A DNA stretch of 60,523 nt, from the NCBI GenBank assembly GCA_051004815.1, contig JBPCJY010000164.1:1-60523 (forward strand), read 5' to 3'. Below, piece after piece: positions 1 to 8,061 of the stretch. Below the pieces are notes generated by a model. It made no database searches. It was not told the origin of the DNA and saw only the letters and a program-made list of their open reading frames with translations. The stretch is from JBBQXY01 sp051004815. GTDB taxonomy: Bacteria > Chloroflexota > Ktedonobacteria > Ktedonobacterales > Ktedonobacteraceae. The position numbers and the translations under genes were made by a program. How positions within the stretch are numbered: position 1 is the stretch's first letter; the number at the start of each line of letters is the position of its first letter.

Positions 1-92
1 CCCCTACTATACACGAGGCGGCTTACAGAGCCGCTTCCCGTAGGGAAGGGCCGTCGTATATAGTAGGGGCGATCCCTTGCGGTCGCCCTGGT
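1..92. repeat. Composite palindromic repeat (two hairpin units side by side)
   Basis: Bases 1-16 and 54-69 form a 16-bp inverted repeat with one mismatch (cccctactatacacga against its complement). Inside it lie two smaller hairpins, GCGGCT/AGCCGC (18-34) and TTCCC/GGGAA (35-47). Directly joined at 70-92 is a second palindrome, GCGATCCCTTGCGGTCGC followed by CCTGG, which belongs to the repeat family seen again near 15.8, 28.8, 36.0 and 43.6 kb. The unit lies downstream of the S-component gene. The remaining bases up to 159 show no gene. Confidence 0.75.
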
Positions 93-159
93 GGGGGCTT
101 GATACATCATAGTGGGCATGATACATCTGCCTCTACCCTATACGCAAACGATGGACTAA

Positions 160-795
160 TTACGCTCGGCCTGTGCGTGCAACTGCCGCGTTATAGGCTA
201 CGAGCAGAATCGGCAGGAGGATCAGGCTCAGAATAATGTCCGGGATGGTAGCGGGTACAAATTCCGTGACTGTGGCTGCGAGCGGCGTCAATGCACTGAC
301 CCAGATATCGGTATAGGCGGCAAAGCCAAGCCCGACAATAATAGCCACGATGCCAATGGCCTCGGCAATGACGATACCGCGGATTGTCCGGTAGCGTCCA
401 AAGGTGATGTACATGGAGAGACCGGCGACAAAGCCAATCAAGCCATTGCCCAGATCCCAGTTCCAGTACAGTGGTCCGGTGAGCAGGTCGTTGATAATAT
501 TGCCGACCGCACCCGTAAAGAGTCCAACCCAGGGTCCGAAGACAACCCCAAAGAAGACGGGAATAACAATACCAGGACGAAGCGAGACATTACTTGCGCC
601 GGGAAGCTGTAACGTGTTCGTTGCATAGCTTACGCCAGCATAGAGCGCGGCCCCCAATGCCATGAAGACGATCTGGCGTACACCGATACCCCAAATCCTT
701 GAAGTTAGGGATTTTTGCTCAACTGCCTTTTCGGATAGATCTGAATCGTTGTACTCAGTGCTCTCTCTCTTCGATTCTATGTTCTCTTCTGCCAT
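160..795 (-). CDS. ECF-type ABC transporter, substrate-binding S component
   Basis: A 211-residue membrane protein with a polar N-terminal tail of about 35 residues, then about six hydrophobic segments. The segment around residues 70-95 has the loop RPGIVIPVFFGVVFGPWVG followed by a Gly/Asn-rich stretch typical of ECF S components, which bind a vitamin or similar micronutrient in the membrane. The start is supported by an AAAGGA ribosome site just upstream. It lies 70 bp downstream of, and on the same strand as, the duplicated ATPase gene, so the two are probably one operon. The substrate cannot be read from the sequence; a YkoE-like thiamine-precursor role is possible because the neighbour resembles YkoD. 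No T component is visible. Confidence 0.8.
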   Translation of the reverse strand: MAEENIESKRESTEYNDSDLSEKAVEQKSLTSRIWGIGVRQIVFMALGAALYAGVSYATNTLQLPGASNVSLRPGIVIPVFFGVVFGPWVGLFTGAVGNIINDLLTGPLYWNWDLGNGLIGFVAGLSMYITFGRYRTIRGIVIAEAIGIVAIIVGLGFAAYTDIWVSALTPLAATVTEFVPATIPDIILSLILLPILLVAYNAAVARTGRA

Positions 796-865
796 GATGA
801 GAAATCCTTTCTGCTAAATAACGACGAGAAGATGAAGGAAATGGTGAAAGCTACCTCCTTTCGAG

Positions 866-2569
866 TTATGACGCGACCGAAGTACGTTCCGCGAGTAAAT
901 AATGCAACAATGAGGTGGGACGAAGGTTGCATGACTCCAATAATGTCGGATCGGCCAGTACCTCAAGCGGCGGGCCGTCGGCCACCAGATTGCCTTCTTT
1001 CAGGAGCAGGACACGCTGGGTAAAGCGCAGCGCGAGATCGAGATCATGCGTAATAAAAAGCAATGCATCCAGTTCCGGCAAACTGCGCAGGTATTCCATA
1101 AAGGTGATGTATGAGCGATAATCTTGCCCTGCCGTTGGCTCGTCGAGCAACAGAATCTTGCCTTGCATCGACAGCACAGAGGCGATGGCGACGCGCTTCT
1201 GTTGCCCAAAACTGAGCGAGAACGGTGAACGCTCCTCGAATTGCGCCACATTTAAGGCTTCCTCTGACTGGCGCACTGCCAGTTTCAGGCGTTCGGCAGA
1301 GAAACGCAGGTTCTCTGGCCCGAAACTGACTTCTTTGCGTACCGATGGCGCAAAAAGCATGGCACTGGGACTCTGAAAAACATAGCCAATGCGTGCTGCT
1401 AATTGGGCGACGCTCAGGTTGCGTGTATCCTCACCATACAACTTCACCTGTCCCTTACTTGGTCGCAGCAAGCCCAACGCTTGTTTTACCATCGTCGTTT
1501 TGCCGGAACCGTTGGGGCCGAGCAACGCGATGGTTTCTCCGCGCCGCACCTGACAAGAGATGCCGTGCAGGATTTCCGCGGAAAAAGAACTATAGCGATA
1601 GTGGACGTGCTCGAACGTAAGAATGGGTTCACTTTGCTGTTCTTGCTGATCCTGTTGATTATGCTGCCCCGTACTGATGGGTCGAATTAATAAATCTCGT
1701 ACCTGCGCTGGCTCGTGGATGGTGCGTAGGGTAGACTCAATCGGGAGTTTGACCTGTGTTGGGTCGGCAATCTGCAAGAAATCCTCGGTAGCGCCAAAAA
1801 AGACCTGACGACCATCCTTCATCAAGAGCACTTTATTTGGCTTGAGCTGTAGGGCCTCCTCGACGCGATGCTCGACAATGATGACGGTATGCCCACTAGT
1901 GCGCAACCCTGTAATCAGTTTCTCTAGCTCGTCCACCGCTCGCGCATCCAGGTTGGCAAATGGCTCATCAAATAAATAGATCGAAGGTTGCATTACCAGA
2001 ATGCCTGCCGCCGCTACCTGTTGTCGCTGTCCGCCAGAGAGCGCGAAGGTTGCTTGCCCAAGATAATCTTGCAGGTTCAATTGTTTTAGCACGTCACTGA
2101 TACGCTGATGCATTTCAGCGCGTGGCGTATTCATGTTCTCCATGCCGAATGCGATCTCTTGTTCCACGGTGCTGGCAATAATTTGTTTATCCGGGTCTTG
2201 TAGCATAGTGCCGACAATTTGCGCCAGGTCACGTAGCGATAGCCCCTTGATGGAGCGTCCCATCAGCTGGATTTTACCGCTCAATTTTCCATGATAGCTG
2301 TTGGGAATAAGCCCATTGAGGCACTTGAGCAATGTGCTCTTACCACAACCACTGGGGCCTGCAATCAACATCAGCTCGCCAGCAGGGAGCGAAAAAGAAA
2401 TATCTTCAATGGCAAGCAAGGCGTCGGGGGTATCTGCTGCCTGTAGGGCTGTTTTCCGTTTTGTCTCAGGTTCATCATCAAGACTGCGATAGCGAAAACT
2501 CAGCACGTGAACATAGACGGCTGGTCTCTGTTCAGTCGTCTGTGTTGCGTTGTCGGGATGTATGGTCAT
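866..2569 (-). CDS. ECF transporter ATPase with two fused ABC domains (EcfA/YkoD type)
   Basis: One 567-residue polypeptide carries two complete ABC ATPase domains. Domain 1 has Walker A GPSGCGKST (near residue 70), signature LSGGQRQQ and Walker B IYLFDEP. Domain 2 has Walker A GPNGSGKTT (near 350), an altered signature LSFGQQKR and Walker B ILLLDEP. A Gln-rich linker joins them. Fused ATPases of this kind energise group I ECF importers such as the YkoEDC HMP/thiamine system. The gene has its own promoter at 2644-2673 and is followed by the S component. The ATPase call is firm; the substrate is unknown. Confidence 0.9.
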   Translation of the reverse strand: MTIHPDNATQTTEQRPAVYVHVLSFRYRSLDDEPETKRKTALQAADTPDALLAIEDISFSLPAGELMLIAGPSGCGKSTLLKCLNGLIPNSYHGKLSGKIQLMGRSIKGLSLRDLAQIVGTMLQDPDKQIIASTVEQEIAFGMENMNTPRAEMHQRISDVLKQLNLQDYLGQATFALSGGQRQQVAAAGILVMQPSIYLFDEPFANLDARAVDELEKLITGLRTSGHTVIIVEHRVEEALQLKPNKVLLMKDGRQVFFGATEDFLQIADPTQVKLPIESTLRTIHEPAQVRDLLIRPISTGQHNQQDQQEQQSEPILTFEHVHYRYSSFSAEILHGISCQVRRGETIALLGPNGSGKTTMVKQALGLLRPSKGQVKLYGEDTRNLSVAQLAARIGYVFQSPSAMLFAPSVRKEVSFGPENLRFSAERLKLAVRQSEEALNVAQFEERSPFSLSFGQQKRVAIASVLSMQGKILLLDEPTAGQDYRSYITFMEYLRSLPELDALLFITHDLDLALRFTQRVLLLKEGNLVADGPPLEVLADPTLLESCNLRPTSLLHYLLAERTSVAS

Positions 2570-2643
2570 GTACGGGTATTTACCTTTTGCTCTTTAAGAT
2601 ACATGTATGCAAAAGTATCAATAGATAAATATGAGTATGGTTA

Positions 2644-2673
2644 ATTCTAAACGGATAAGCCGTTGTCTGTCAA
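2644..2673 (-). promoter_or_regulatory. Sigma-70-type promoter for the ECF transporter genes
   Basis: On the minus strand TTGACA (2668-2673) and TAGAAT (2644-2649) are separated by 18 bp. The leader of about 70 nt that follows contains an inverted repeat CTTTTGC/GCAAAAG (2584-2590 and 2609-2615) flanking the palindrome ATACATGTAT (2599-2608), which could be an operator or leader hairpin. The promoter sits between the peptidase stop and the ATPase start, so the transporter can be expressed on its own. Confidence 0.6.
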
Positions 2674-2692
2674 TGTTAAGGAGAGTCAATAA

Positions 2693-3787
2693 TTATTTCC
2701 TTTGCTGTAGCATTGCTAACAGCTTTACTGTGTCCTGCACGATCTGTTCGAGCGGTGCAATGGGGACATATTCGTCGACTGAATGTTCATTGACTACGCC
2801 GGTCGAGAGCGTAAACACTTTGATGTGAGGCCGGAAACCACTGGTGTCGCTGCCAATGAAGGTTGGGCGCAGCTGCAATGCCGTGCCGCGCTGCTCCAAT
2901 ACGGTGCGGTATGCCTGGAGCAATGGCTCATTTTCGCTGATGGCATAGCCGGTAGAGTGCGTGGTAAAGGTAATTTCGGCCCGGCCACCGTGGCGTTGTG
3001 CGGATTGCTCGAAAGCCTGTCGTATTGCCTGCATGTAGCCCTGTCGTGCTGCTGACGATTCATAACTGCGTAGCTCACCAGAAATAGTCAGGCTTGCTGG
3101 CACGGCATTGCGAGCTGTGCCACCCTCAATACGACCTAGCAGAATGCGCGTCTGATCGTTTGCCAGTGAGCCATGTGGGTAATGAGCGTCGCGGAAAATG
3201 TCGATTACGTTGACCGTCTGGGCTAAGTCTTTACCTGGATGACCTGTGCGTCCGGTGATCTGGATGTCAAACGCCTCGTAGGCTGCTCCATGTGAGACAA
3301 CAATCCCTGCTTCAAATGCATTGTCGAAAACGATGCCGTCGCTTACGTCATAAGCACTTGCGTCAAAGCCATTGACACCGCATAAGCCAGCCTCTTCTTG
3401 CACCGTAAAGATCACTACGAGCGGTGGATGGGGCAACTGCTGTTCCACAATGCGCCGCAAAACCTCCAGGATAATAGTGATGCCCGCAGCATCATCGGCT
3501 CCAAGATTCGTCTTGCCGTCGCTGTAGAGTATACCATCGCGTAAGATTGGTCGATGGCCCAGCCCTGGTGGTACGCGATCCATGTGGGCATTGAGCAAGA
3601 GTGGTCTGCTTGTTTCGTTAGTGCCTTCAAGCGTGCCAACCAGGTTGCCCATGGCATCCGTCCTTGTAGGCAAGCCCAGTGCTTCAAGTCGCTGCTCCAA
3701 ATAGCTCCGAATGTGTTCCTCGTGACCCGAAGTACTCGGTATCCCAACAAGCTCAATAAGCGTTTGACAAAGATGATCTATCGACAT
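2693..3787 (-). CDS. M20-family metallopeptidase (peptidase T / carboxypeptidase-like)
   Basis: A 364-residue cytosolic zinc peptidase. Metal-site motifs are in the expected order: LLNAHMD (near 67), LGADDAAG (near 97), the general-base pair QEEAG (near 131), VFDNA (near 152) and the late NEHSVDEY near 333. The central dimerisation domain lies between about 175 and 290. The family removes N-terminal residues from short peptides or hydrolyses related amides; the exact substrate is not clear. An AGGAAAGG ribosome site precedes the ATG. A TATAAT-like -10 on this strand (3817-3822) may serve it. The gene is divergent from the subtilase. Confidence 0.85.
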   Translation of the reverse strand: MSIDHLCQTLIELVGIPSTSGHEEHIRSYLEQRLEALGLPTRTDAMGNLVGTLEGTNETSRPLLLNAHMDRVPPGLGHRPILRDGILYSDGKTNLGADDAAGITIILEVLRRIVEQQLPHPPLVVIFTVQEEAGLCGVNGFDASAYDVSDGIVFDNAFEAGIVVSHGAAYEAFDIQITGRTGHPGKDLAQTVNVIDIFRDAHYPHGSLANDQTRILLGRIEGGTARNAVPASLTISGELRSYESSAARQGYMQAIRQAFEQSAQRHGGRAEITFTTHSTGYAISENEPLLQAYRTVLEQRGTALQLRPTFIGSDTSGFRPHIKVFTLSTGVVNEHSVDEYVPIAPLEQIVQDTVKLLAMLQQRK

Positions 3788-3846
3788 AAGGTAGCCTTTC
3801 CTGAATAATTACCCTCATTATAGCAAATAGAGCGGCAATTTGCTGA

Positions 3847-3875
3847 TTGTATCTGATGCGAACATCCGTTATAAT
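3847..3875 (+). promoter_or_regulatory. Sigma-70-type promoter of the subtilase gene
   Basis: TTGTAT (3847-3852), a 17-bp spacer and TATAAT (3870-3875). Transcription would begin near 3882. This position rules out an upstream in-frame ATG at 3847 as the true start and supports the start at 3985. Confidence 0.65.
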
Positions 3876-3984
3876 GATGCATATCAATATAGTTCGCTTC
3901 CGCCTTTTCTGCTTCCATACAGCAGGCAGCACCGACACACTGTCCATACTTCATAACCACATTTCTATAGGGGGAAAAACGTGG

Positions 3985-5622
3985 ATGGCTCGTAATGTTG
4001 TAGAGTCAATAAACACGCCAGAGCGGTTATTTCATTGGATACCGGGTGAATTGGTGGTGATTGTGCAACTCCCAAGGCACCCTTTCGATGAAACACTGCT
4101 TGATACGCTGGCAGAGCAGGTGCGTAGCCAGCTCAACGTGCTGCTGGTACAGCAATATCTTACCCTGGAACTTTATGGTACCCATGGTCGCTGGCTCGAA
4201 GATCTGGCTATGCCACCTGTGCGCCGTCGCGCCTTTATTTTTGGCTTTCTGCGGCAACAACCATTGGCAGCGATTTTTTTCCATGCTCGTCATAGAGACC
4301 CTGCCGTGGTAGACGCTACCCCAATGGTGCTTTCCTTCTTGCAAAAACAGCTTGAACAATTGGCACAGGTTGGCTTGCGTATTCTTTCTGCCATGCCCAA
4401 TTGGCTGGTAACTGCCGCCCCTGTCCTCTATGGCTCCGGTGGCCCAGCCTTGCCACCGCGTCCTGCCCCAACGCTTGAGGTACCGGCAAGTGCAAACGCT
4501 TTTGCCGGTTGGCATTTTTTATTGCCTGACCATGAGTCGTTGCTCGACCCGAACGGTGGGCAAGATGTGACTGTGGCGATTTTAGATACGGCCCATCATC
4601 CAGATTTAGTCTACAGTGCTGCCAATCGTCCCGAATTGAGCCGTAACTGGCTCTTGCATAATCTTGCCGCGAACCTGAAAGATGGCAATGGCTCGTTCGA
4701 GATCGAGTATAACCGCTACCCTGTCACCAATGATGTGCGGACCGGGCGCGGTTTTCGCGACGAAACACGCTATTATCCCATGCTCGATCATGGTCTCTTT
4801 GTCTCCGGCATTATCCGTGATATCGCGCCGCGTGCTCGTCTGCGCTTGATCCGTATTCTCAACGACTATGGTGGTGGCGATATATACAATCTCTTCGCGG
4901 CATTGACGGATCTTGAGCACGAACTGATGGCGGGAACATTACGCCGTCTGGTGCTTAATCTCAGCCTGACCATCATGCCTGATATTCGTCGTGTTCCCTA
5001 TATCTGGTTCTATGATCGCCAATGGCCGACGCCCGAATTGGCGGGTGCAATGCGCATTCTCGCCCACATTGAAGAGGGACTGCGCTTGCTCTTTGAGAGC
5101 TTAACTGCCCACGGCGTCCTCATTGTCGCCGCCGCTGGCAATGACTCATTTCGTGCCAGCACAAAAGGCAACGAACTTCGTCCACCGCGTGCGCCCGCCC
5201 GCTATACTTCGACGCTCAGCGTTACCTCGGTCAATAGCCGTCAGGCCCCCTCGGCCTTCGCCAATGCCGCCTGTATGCCGCCCTATGATGCGGGGGTCGC
5301 CACCTTTGGCGGTGATGCCTATGGCTCGTTAGATGTCCATGGGTGGCCGGATGCTGTACGTGGTGTGTATATCTCGTCCATCTTTCCCAAAGGCGAGCAG
5401 AACACCACTGGCTGGGCCGATTGGTCTGGGACATCATTCTCAACAGCTGTCATCAGTGCGCTCGGTACCCATCTCTTAGCTCGCGCATGGACGGCTAGCC
5501 AGGCTATTGTGCGTATCTCCTCCGGCCAGGAGCAAGCGGGTACAAGCTTGTTTGGCACTACACCAGAGGTACCTACTTTGCTAGCAAATATTGTGCATGT
5601 ACAGCAGCGTTTCAGAGGGTGA
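3985..5622 (+). CDS. Subtilisin-like serine protease (S8 family) with N-terminal extension
   Basis: The 545-residue product keeps the full S8 catalytic triad: Asp201 in VAILDTAHH, His269 in LDHGLFVSG and Ser484 in GTSFSTA. The oxyanion Asn is in AAAGNDS. The first 165 residues form an extra domain with no recognised motif, possibly a propeptide or regulatory part. No signal peptide is evident, so secretion is uncertain. The ATG at 3985 follows an AGGGGG ribosome site by 10 nt and lies about 100 nt after the promoter TATAAT; a longer reading from 3847 would overlap that promoter. The gene is alone in its transcription unit. Confidence 0.88.
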   Translation: MARNVVESINTPERLFHWIPGELVVIVQLPRHPFDETLLDTLAEQVRSQLNVLLVQQYLTLELYGTHGRWLEDLAMPPVRRRAFIFGFLRQQPLAAIFFHARHRDPAVVDATPMVLSFLQKQLEQLAQVGLRILSAMPNWLVTAAPVLYGSGGPALPPRPAPTLEVPASANAFAGWHFLLPDHESLLDPNGGQDVTVAILDTAHHPDLVYSAANRPELSRNWLLHNLAANLKDGNGSFEIEYNRYPVTNDVRTGRGFRDETRYYPMLDHGLFVSGIIRDIAPRARLRLIRILNDYGGGDIYNLFAALTDLEHELMAGTLRRLVLNLSLTIMPDIRRVPYIWFYDRQWPTPELAGAMRILAHIEEGLRLLFESLTAHGVLIVAAAGNDSFRASTKGNELRPPRAPARYTSTLSVTSVNSRQAPSAFANAACMPPYDAGVATFGGDAYGSLDVHGWPDAVRGVYISSIFPKGEQNTTGWADWSGTSFSTAVISALGTHLLARAWTASQAIVRISSGQEQAGTSLFGTTPEVPTLLANIVHVQQRFRG

Positions 5623-5739
5623 TGTCTAATTACTCTTCCTGCTATTAACCTGAACATCTTAGCGGGAATAAACGCTCCCTATAATCTGTTTACAAAAGAG
5701 GAAACGCAGGACATCAACTTTTTGTCAGTGCTTTCCGGC

Positions 5740-5768
5740 TTGACGCTTCACTTTGTATAGTTTATAAT
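5740..5768 (+). promoter_or_regulatory. Strong sigma-70-type promoter of erpA
   Basis: TTGACG (5740-5745), exactly 17 bp, then TATAAT (5763-5768). It lies about 95 bp upstream of the iron-sulfur carrier gene. The rest of the 238-bp gap after the subtilase shows nothing else. Confidence 0.75.
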
Positions 5769-5860
5769 ACTAGCGAGTACAGATGGACGTGAAAGCGTCT
5801 TTGGGAAACAATCATTACAATTATGGGTTAACCAACCCTACTTAAAGAGAGGCAAATTAC

Positions 5861-6265
5861 ATGATCGAGCAGAACCAGCAGTCGGCGGTCGAGACAAACG
5901 TCATTACCATCACGCCTACCGCAGCAGAAAAAGTCCGCGAACTGTTGACGCAGGAAAACGACCCCAGCCTTGCCCTTCGTATCTTTGTTGCTGGTGGCGG
6001 GTGCTCCGGCCTCCAGTACGGCATGACCCTCGATGAAGAGCAAGATGGCGACACCATCATTTCACAAGGCGAATTTAAAGTGCTTGTGGATGAGATGAGC
6101 CTTGGCTATATCAATGGCAGCCAGGTTGACTATGTTGACAGCTTGATGGGTGCTGGTTTCACCGTCAATAACCCCCAGGCAGTCTCGAGCTGTGGTTGTG
6201 GCCATTCCTTCAAAACTGCCGATGGCGGCGGCGGCGAAGCGAAAAGCTGCGGTTGCGGCCACTAA
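5861..6265 (+). CDS. erpA: Iron-sulfur cluster insertion protein (HesB/IscA/ErpA family)
   Basis: A 134-residue A-type carrier that hands Fe-S clusters to apo-proteins. The three conserved cysteines are present: one in GGGCSGLQYGM (near residue 48) and two in SSCGCGHSF (near 109-111). The protein is longer than usual: after a Gly-rich stretch it ends with a second copy of the cysteine motif, SCGCGH. A GAGAGG ribosome site precedes the ATG, and a strong promoter and terminator frame it as a single-gene unit. ErpA versus generic IscA cannot be settled by sequence alone. Confidence 0.85.
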   Translation: MIEQNQQSAVETNVITITPTAAEKVRELLTQENDPSLALRIFVAGGGCSGLQYGMTLDEEQDGDTIISQGEFKVLVDEMSLGYINGSQVDYVDSLMGAGFTVNNPQAVSSCGCGHSFKTADGGGGEAKSCGCGH

Positions 6266-6305
6266 TATCATCATCACCGTGCAATTCGGCTCACATTTTG
6301 TGTGA

Positions 6306-6354
6306 AAAAAAGGTCTCTCCTATACGTATATACAAATAGGAGTAGACCTTTTTG
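6306..6354 (+). terminator. Intrinsic terminator after erpA
   Basis: AAAAAGGTCT-CTCCTAT pairs with ATAGGAGTAGACCTTTTT across a 12-nt loop, one base bulged, and ends in a T-rich run. The A-rich left arm makes it usable in both directions. Confidence 0.8.
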
Positions 6355-6392
6355 TTTTTGTCAGTCCCTTGTTTAGCTACAAAGGAGCTTGC

Positions 6393-6590
6393 ATGAGCAG
6401 ACGCATTGCCCAACGTCCCCGTTATCGCGACATGCGACATCTAAAAAGACCTTCACTACAGACCCGCAAAGAATACTTCCGGCAAAATTGGGCATACCGA
6501 CGCCTAAACATCCCTTACCAAAAGATCTCATTAGGACAAGGACTGCTCCTTCTTCCCACCCAACGCTTTGTTCATAGTCTCAGAGCATAA
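6393..6590 (+). CDS. Small basic hypothetical protein
   Basis: A 65-residue, strongly basic peptide (many Arg, Tyr and Gln residues; begins MSRRIAQRPRYRD). I do not recognise the family. The best support is an excellent ribosome site, AAAGGAG, 5 nt before the ATG, and the position just after the erpA terminator with no competing gene on either strand. No promoter is obvious. It could be a nucleic-acid-binding peptide, but that is only suggested by its charge. Confidence 0.45.
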   Translation: MSRRIAQRPRYRDMRHLKRPSLQTRKEYFRQNWAYRRLNIPYQKISLGQGLLLLPTQRFVHSLRA

Positions 6591-6616
6591 AGTTTGGGCG
6601 CAATTAAATTGCGCCC

Positions 6617-7018
6617 TCACATTTCTGTTTCGTTCGTGGTCTCGTCGGCTAGTGGTTCGTGCAACATGCGCTCGACCAGCCCTGGCATATCGCTGGTAAA
6701 CTTTGAGTTGGCTACCACGCGCTGCGCTCCTGCGGCGAGTGCTTTGGCGCGTGCCTCTAAATCCATGTGTGAGCCAAAGGCCAGCACGGGCAAACCTTTT
6801 GAACGCGCCTCGCGAATGGCCGCTTCCCAGTCCACACCCGCCGTTGCCGTATTGACAATAGCGAGCAGCGGTTTCTCTTCGCCGACTAGCGCGAGGCGTT
6901 GCTCGAAGGCTGGCAATGTGCGTACAGTGGTCACTGTCATATCGTGGTGACGCAAGGTATCGCGCATCTTTACAGAGAAAAAGAGGTCTTTTTCCAGGGC
7001 CAGAATATGTTTTGTCAC
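6617..7018 (-). CDS. Atypical receiver-like (pseudo-response-regulator) protein
   Basis: A 133-residue single-domain protein with the alternating alpha/beta pattern of a CheY receiver (beta-1 HILALEKD, late Ala-rich helix ALAAGAQRVV). The phospho-acceptor position at the end of strand 3 reads LLAIVNTATAG, with Asn in place of Asp, and the usual Lys-Pro pair is replaced by NSKF. It is therefore unlikely to be phosphorylated normally. The start is GTG. It lies 12 bp downstream of the next gene on the same strand, so both are probably co-transcribed. A signalling or scaffold role is inferred only. Confidence 0.65.
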   Translation of the reverse strand: MTKHILALEKDLFFSVKMRDTLRHHDMTVTTVRTLPAFEQRLALVGEEKPLLAIVNTATAGVDWEAAIREARSKGLPVLAFGSHMDLEARAKALAAGAQRVVANSKFTSDMPGLVERMLHEPLADETTNETEM

Positions 7019-7030
7019 GACTACACTATC

Positions 7031-7567
7031 CTAATCTTCGGTGCGCTCTTGCACTGGTCGGCGGAACAGATCGCCCAATTCCTGGTTAATCACATCCCAG
7101 TTGGTGTACAGGTCACGGGTCAAGACGTGATGCGTGCCGGTGCAGTATGGCTTGCTACATTTTTTGAAATGGCTCGTTTCAAAGACCAGGTTGCCATTTT
7201 CTACCATGGCCCAGATGTGTTTGCGTGAATAACCATCGCCCCATTTCAGGATCAGACCATCCTTGTATTCGTCAAAACGGCCCTGTCCATAGAGGTAGTC
7301 GCGATTAAACATACGCAAGATTGTGATCAATTTGCTATCCGTCATGACCTGCGCTACTTCGGCGGACATGTGCGTGGTGGCCGCCGCGTCGAGATCGTGT
7401 TCAGGAATGGTCAATGCTCGTGCGGAATGCGATTCCTCGCGAATCATCTGTTGAATCATATCTCCCTCCACATCGGAGAGACCGCGTCCCTGCCCCACAA
7501 TAGGAGACTGCGCTGGCTTTTGCCCCTGGCGATTGGGATCGTTGGAATTTCTATAGTTGCTGGACAC
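7031..7567 (-). CDS. Conserved-looking hypothetical protein, upstream partner of the receiver-like gene
   Basis: 178 residues, not recognised. The first 45 residues are polar and Asn/Gln-rich and look disordered. The central part is helical (MTDSKLITILRMFNRDYL). The C-terminal half is rich in Trp, Tyr and charged residues and has a CSKPYCTGTHH segment, where Cys/His spacing could bind metal. The GTG start has an AAGGAG ribosome site 8 nt upstream. It forms a two-gene unit with the receiver-like gene. Confidence 0.7.
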   Translation of the reverse strand: MSSNYRNSNDPNRQGQKPAQSPIVGQGRGLSDVEGDMIQQMIREESHSARALTIPEHDLDAAATTHMSAEVAQVMTDSKLITILRMFNRDYLYGQGRFDEYKDGLILKWGDGYSRKHIWAMVENGNLVFETSHFKKCSKPYCTGTHHVLTRDLYTNWDVINQELGDLFRRPVQERTED

Positions 7568-7693
7568 AAACGTGCTCCTTGTAAATTGCTAGCAATGTAC
7601 ACACCTATCTATACTATCTTGTTCTACTGTACCACGTCATGCCAGATATTACCATGCCATTTTTCCCTTTTCACACGTATAGCCTATATAGCA

Positions 7694-7753
7694 TATAATG
7701 TAACAGTATCTATACAAGACTTAAGGATGAAGGAGATGAGCAACAGTGATTGA
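7694..7753 (+). promoter_or_regulatory. Orphan promoter -10, ribosome site and five-codon open start before the TnpB element
   Basis: TATAAT (7694-7699) is followed by AAGGAG and an ATG at 7736 which is read for only five codons (Met-Ser-Asn-Ser-Asp) before a TGA at 7751. No good -35 was found. The arrangement looks like the 5' end of a gene cut off by the adjacent mobile element. The rest of the 305-bp interval 7568-7872 holds only the element's left-end repeats and the promoter described below. Confidence 0.4.
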
Positions 7754-7785
7754 TTTTGTACACACAAGTGTTGAAACATGTCCTT

Positions 7786-7823
7786 TTTGAGGACATTTCT
7801 CACCTTTGAGGACATTTCTCACC
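7786..7823 (+). repeat. Two exact tandem 19-bp repeats at the left end of the TnpB element
   Basis: TTTGAGGACATTTCTCACC occurs at 7786-7804 and again immediately at 7805-7823. The first copy also pairs with upstream CATGTCCT to give a small hairpin (ATGTCCT/AGGACAT). Such subterminal repeats or hairpins are recognition sites in IS605-type elements; here they could equally be extra regulator sites. Confidence 0.7.
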
Positions 7824-7837
7824 TCCAGCGAAACTCC

Positions 7838-7870
7838 TTGACCGTATCACTATTGTCTACTATAATAGTG
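7838..7870 (+). promoter_or_regulatory. Consensus promoter with overlapping operator for the RHH-tnpB genes; leaderless start
   Basis: TTGACC (7838-7843), 17 bp, TATAAT (7861-7866). The inverted repeat CACTATT (7848-7854) / AATAGTG (7864-7870) spans the -10 box. The ATG of the RHH gene at 7873 coincides with the expected transcription start, so the mRNA would be leaderless. The operator inside the promoter suggests self-repression by the RHH protein (inference). Confidence 0.65.
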
Positions 7871-7872
7871 CT

Positions 7873-8061
7873 ATGAACGAGAACCGAAAAGAGTATCGAA
7901 CGCAGATACGCTTTCCTGCTGATTTGTGGGATCACATGAAAAAGCTTGCACAAGAGCATGATCGATCTTTGAATGGGGAAGTTGTTTGGGCATTGCGCCA
8001 TTACATCCAAGATCAGGAAGGAAAGGACAAGAATGCTCATCACGAGAAAGATCAGGCTTGA
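7873..8061 (+). CDS. Ribbon-helix-helix (Arc-like) DNA-binding protein preceding tnpB
   Basis: A 62-residue protein. Residues 7-50 match the RHH pattern: strand EYRTQIRFPADL, then helices DHMKKLAQEHDRS and NGEVVWALRHYIQ. This fold dimerises and binds short inverted repeats, as Arc and many antitoxins do. The gene starts right at the predicted transcription start and its last 29 nt overlap the tnpB start, so the two are translationally linked. A likely job is repression of its own promoter and hence of tnpB; an antitoxin-like role is an alternative. Confidence 0.75.
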   Translation: MNENRKEYRTQIRFPADLWDHMKKLAQEHDRSLNGEVVWALRHYIQDQEGKDKNAHHEKDQA

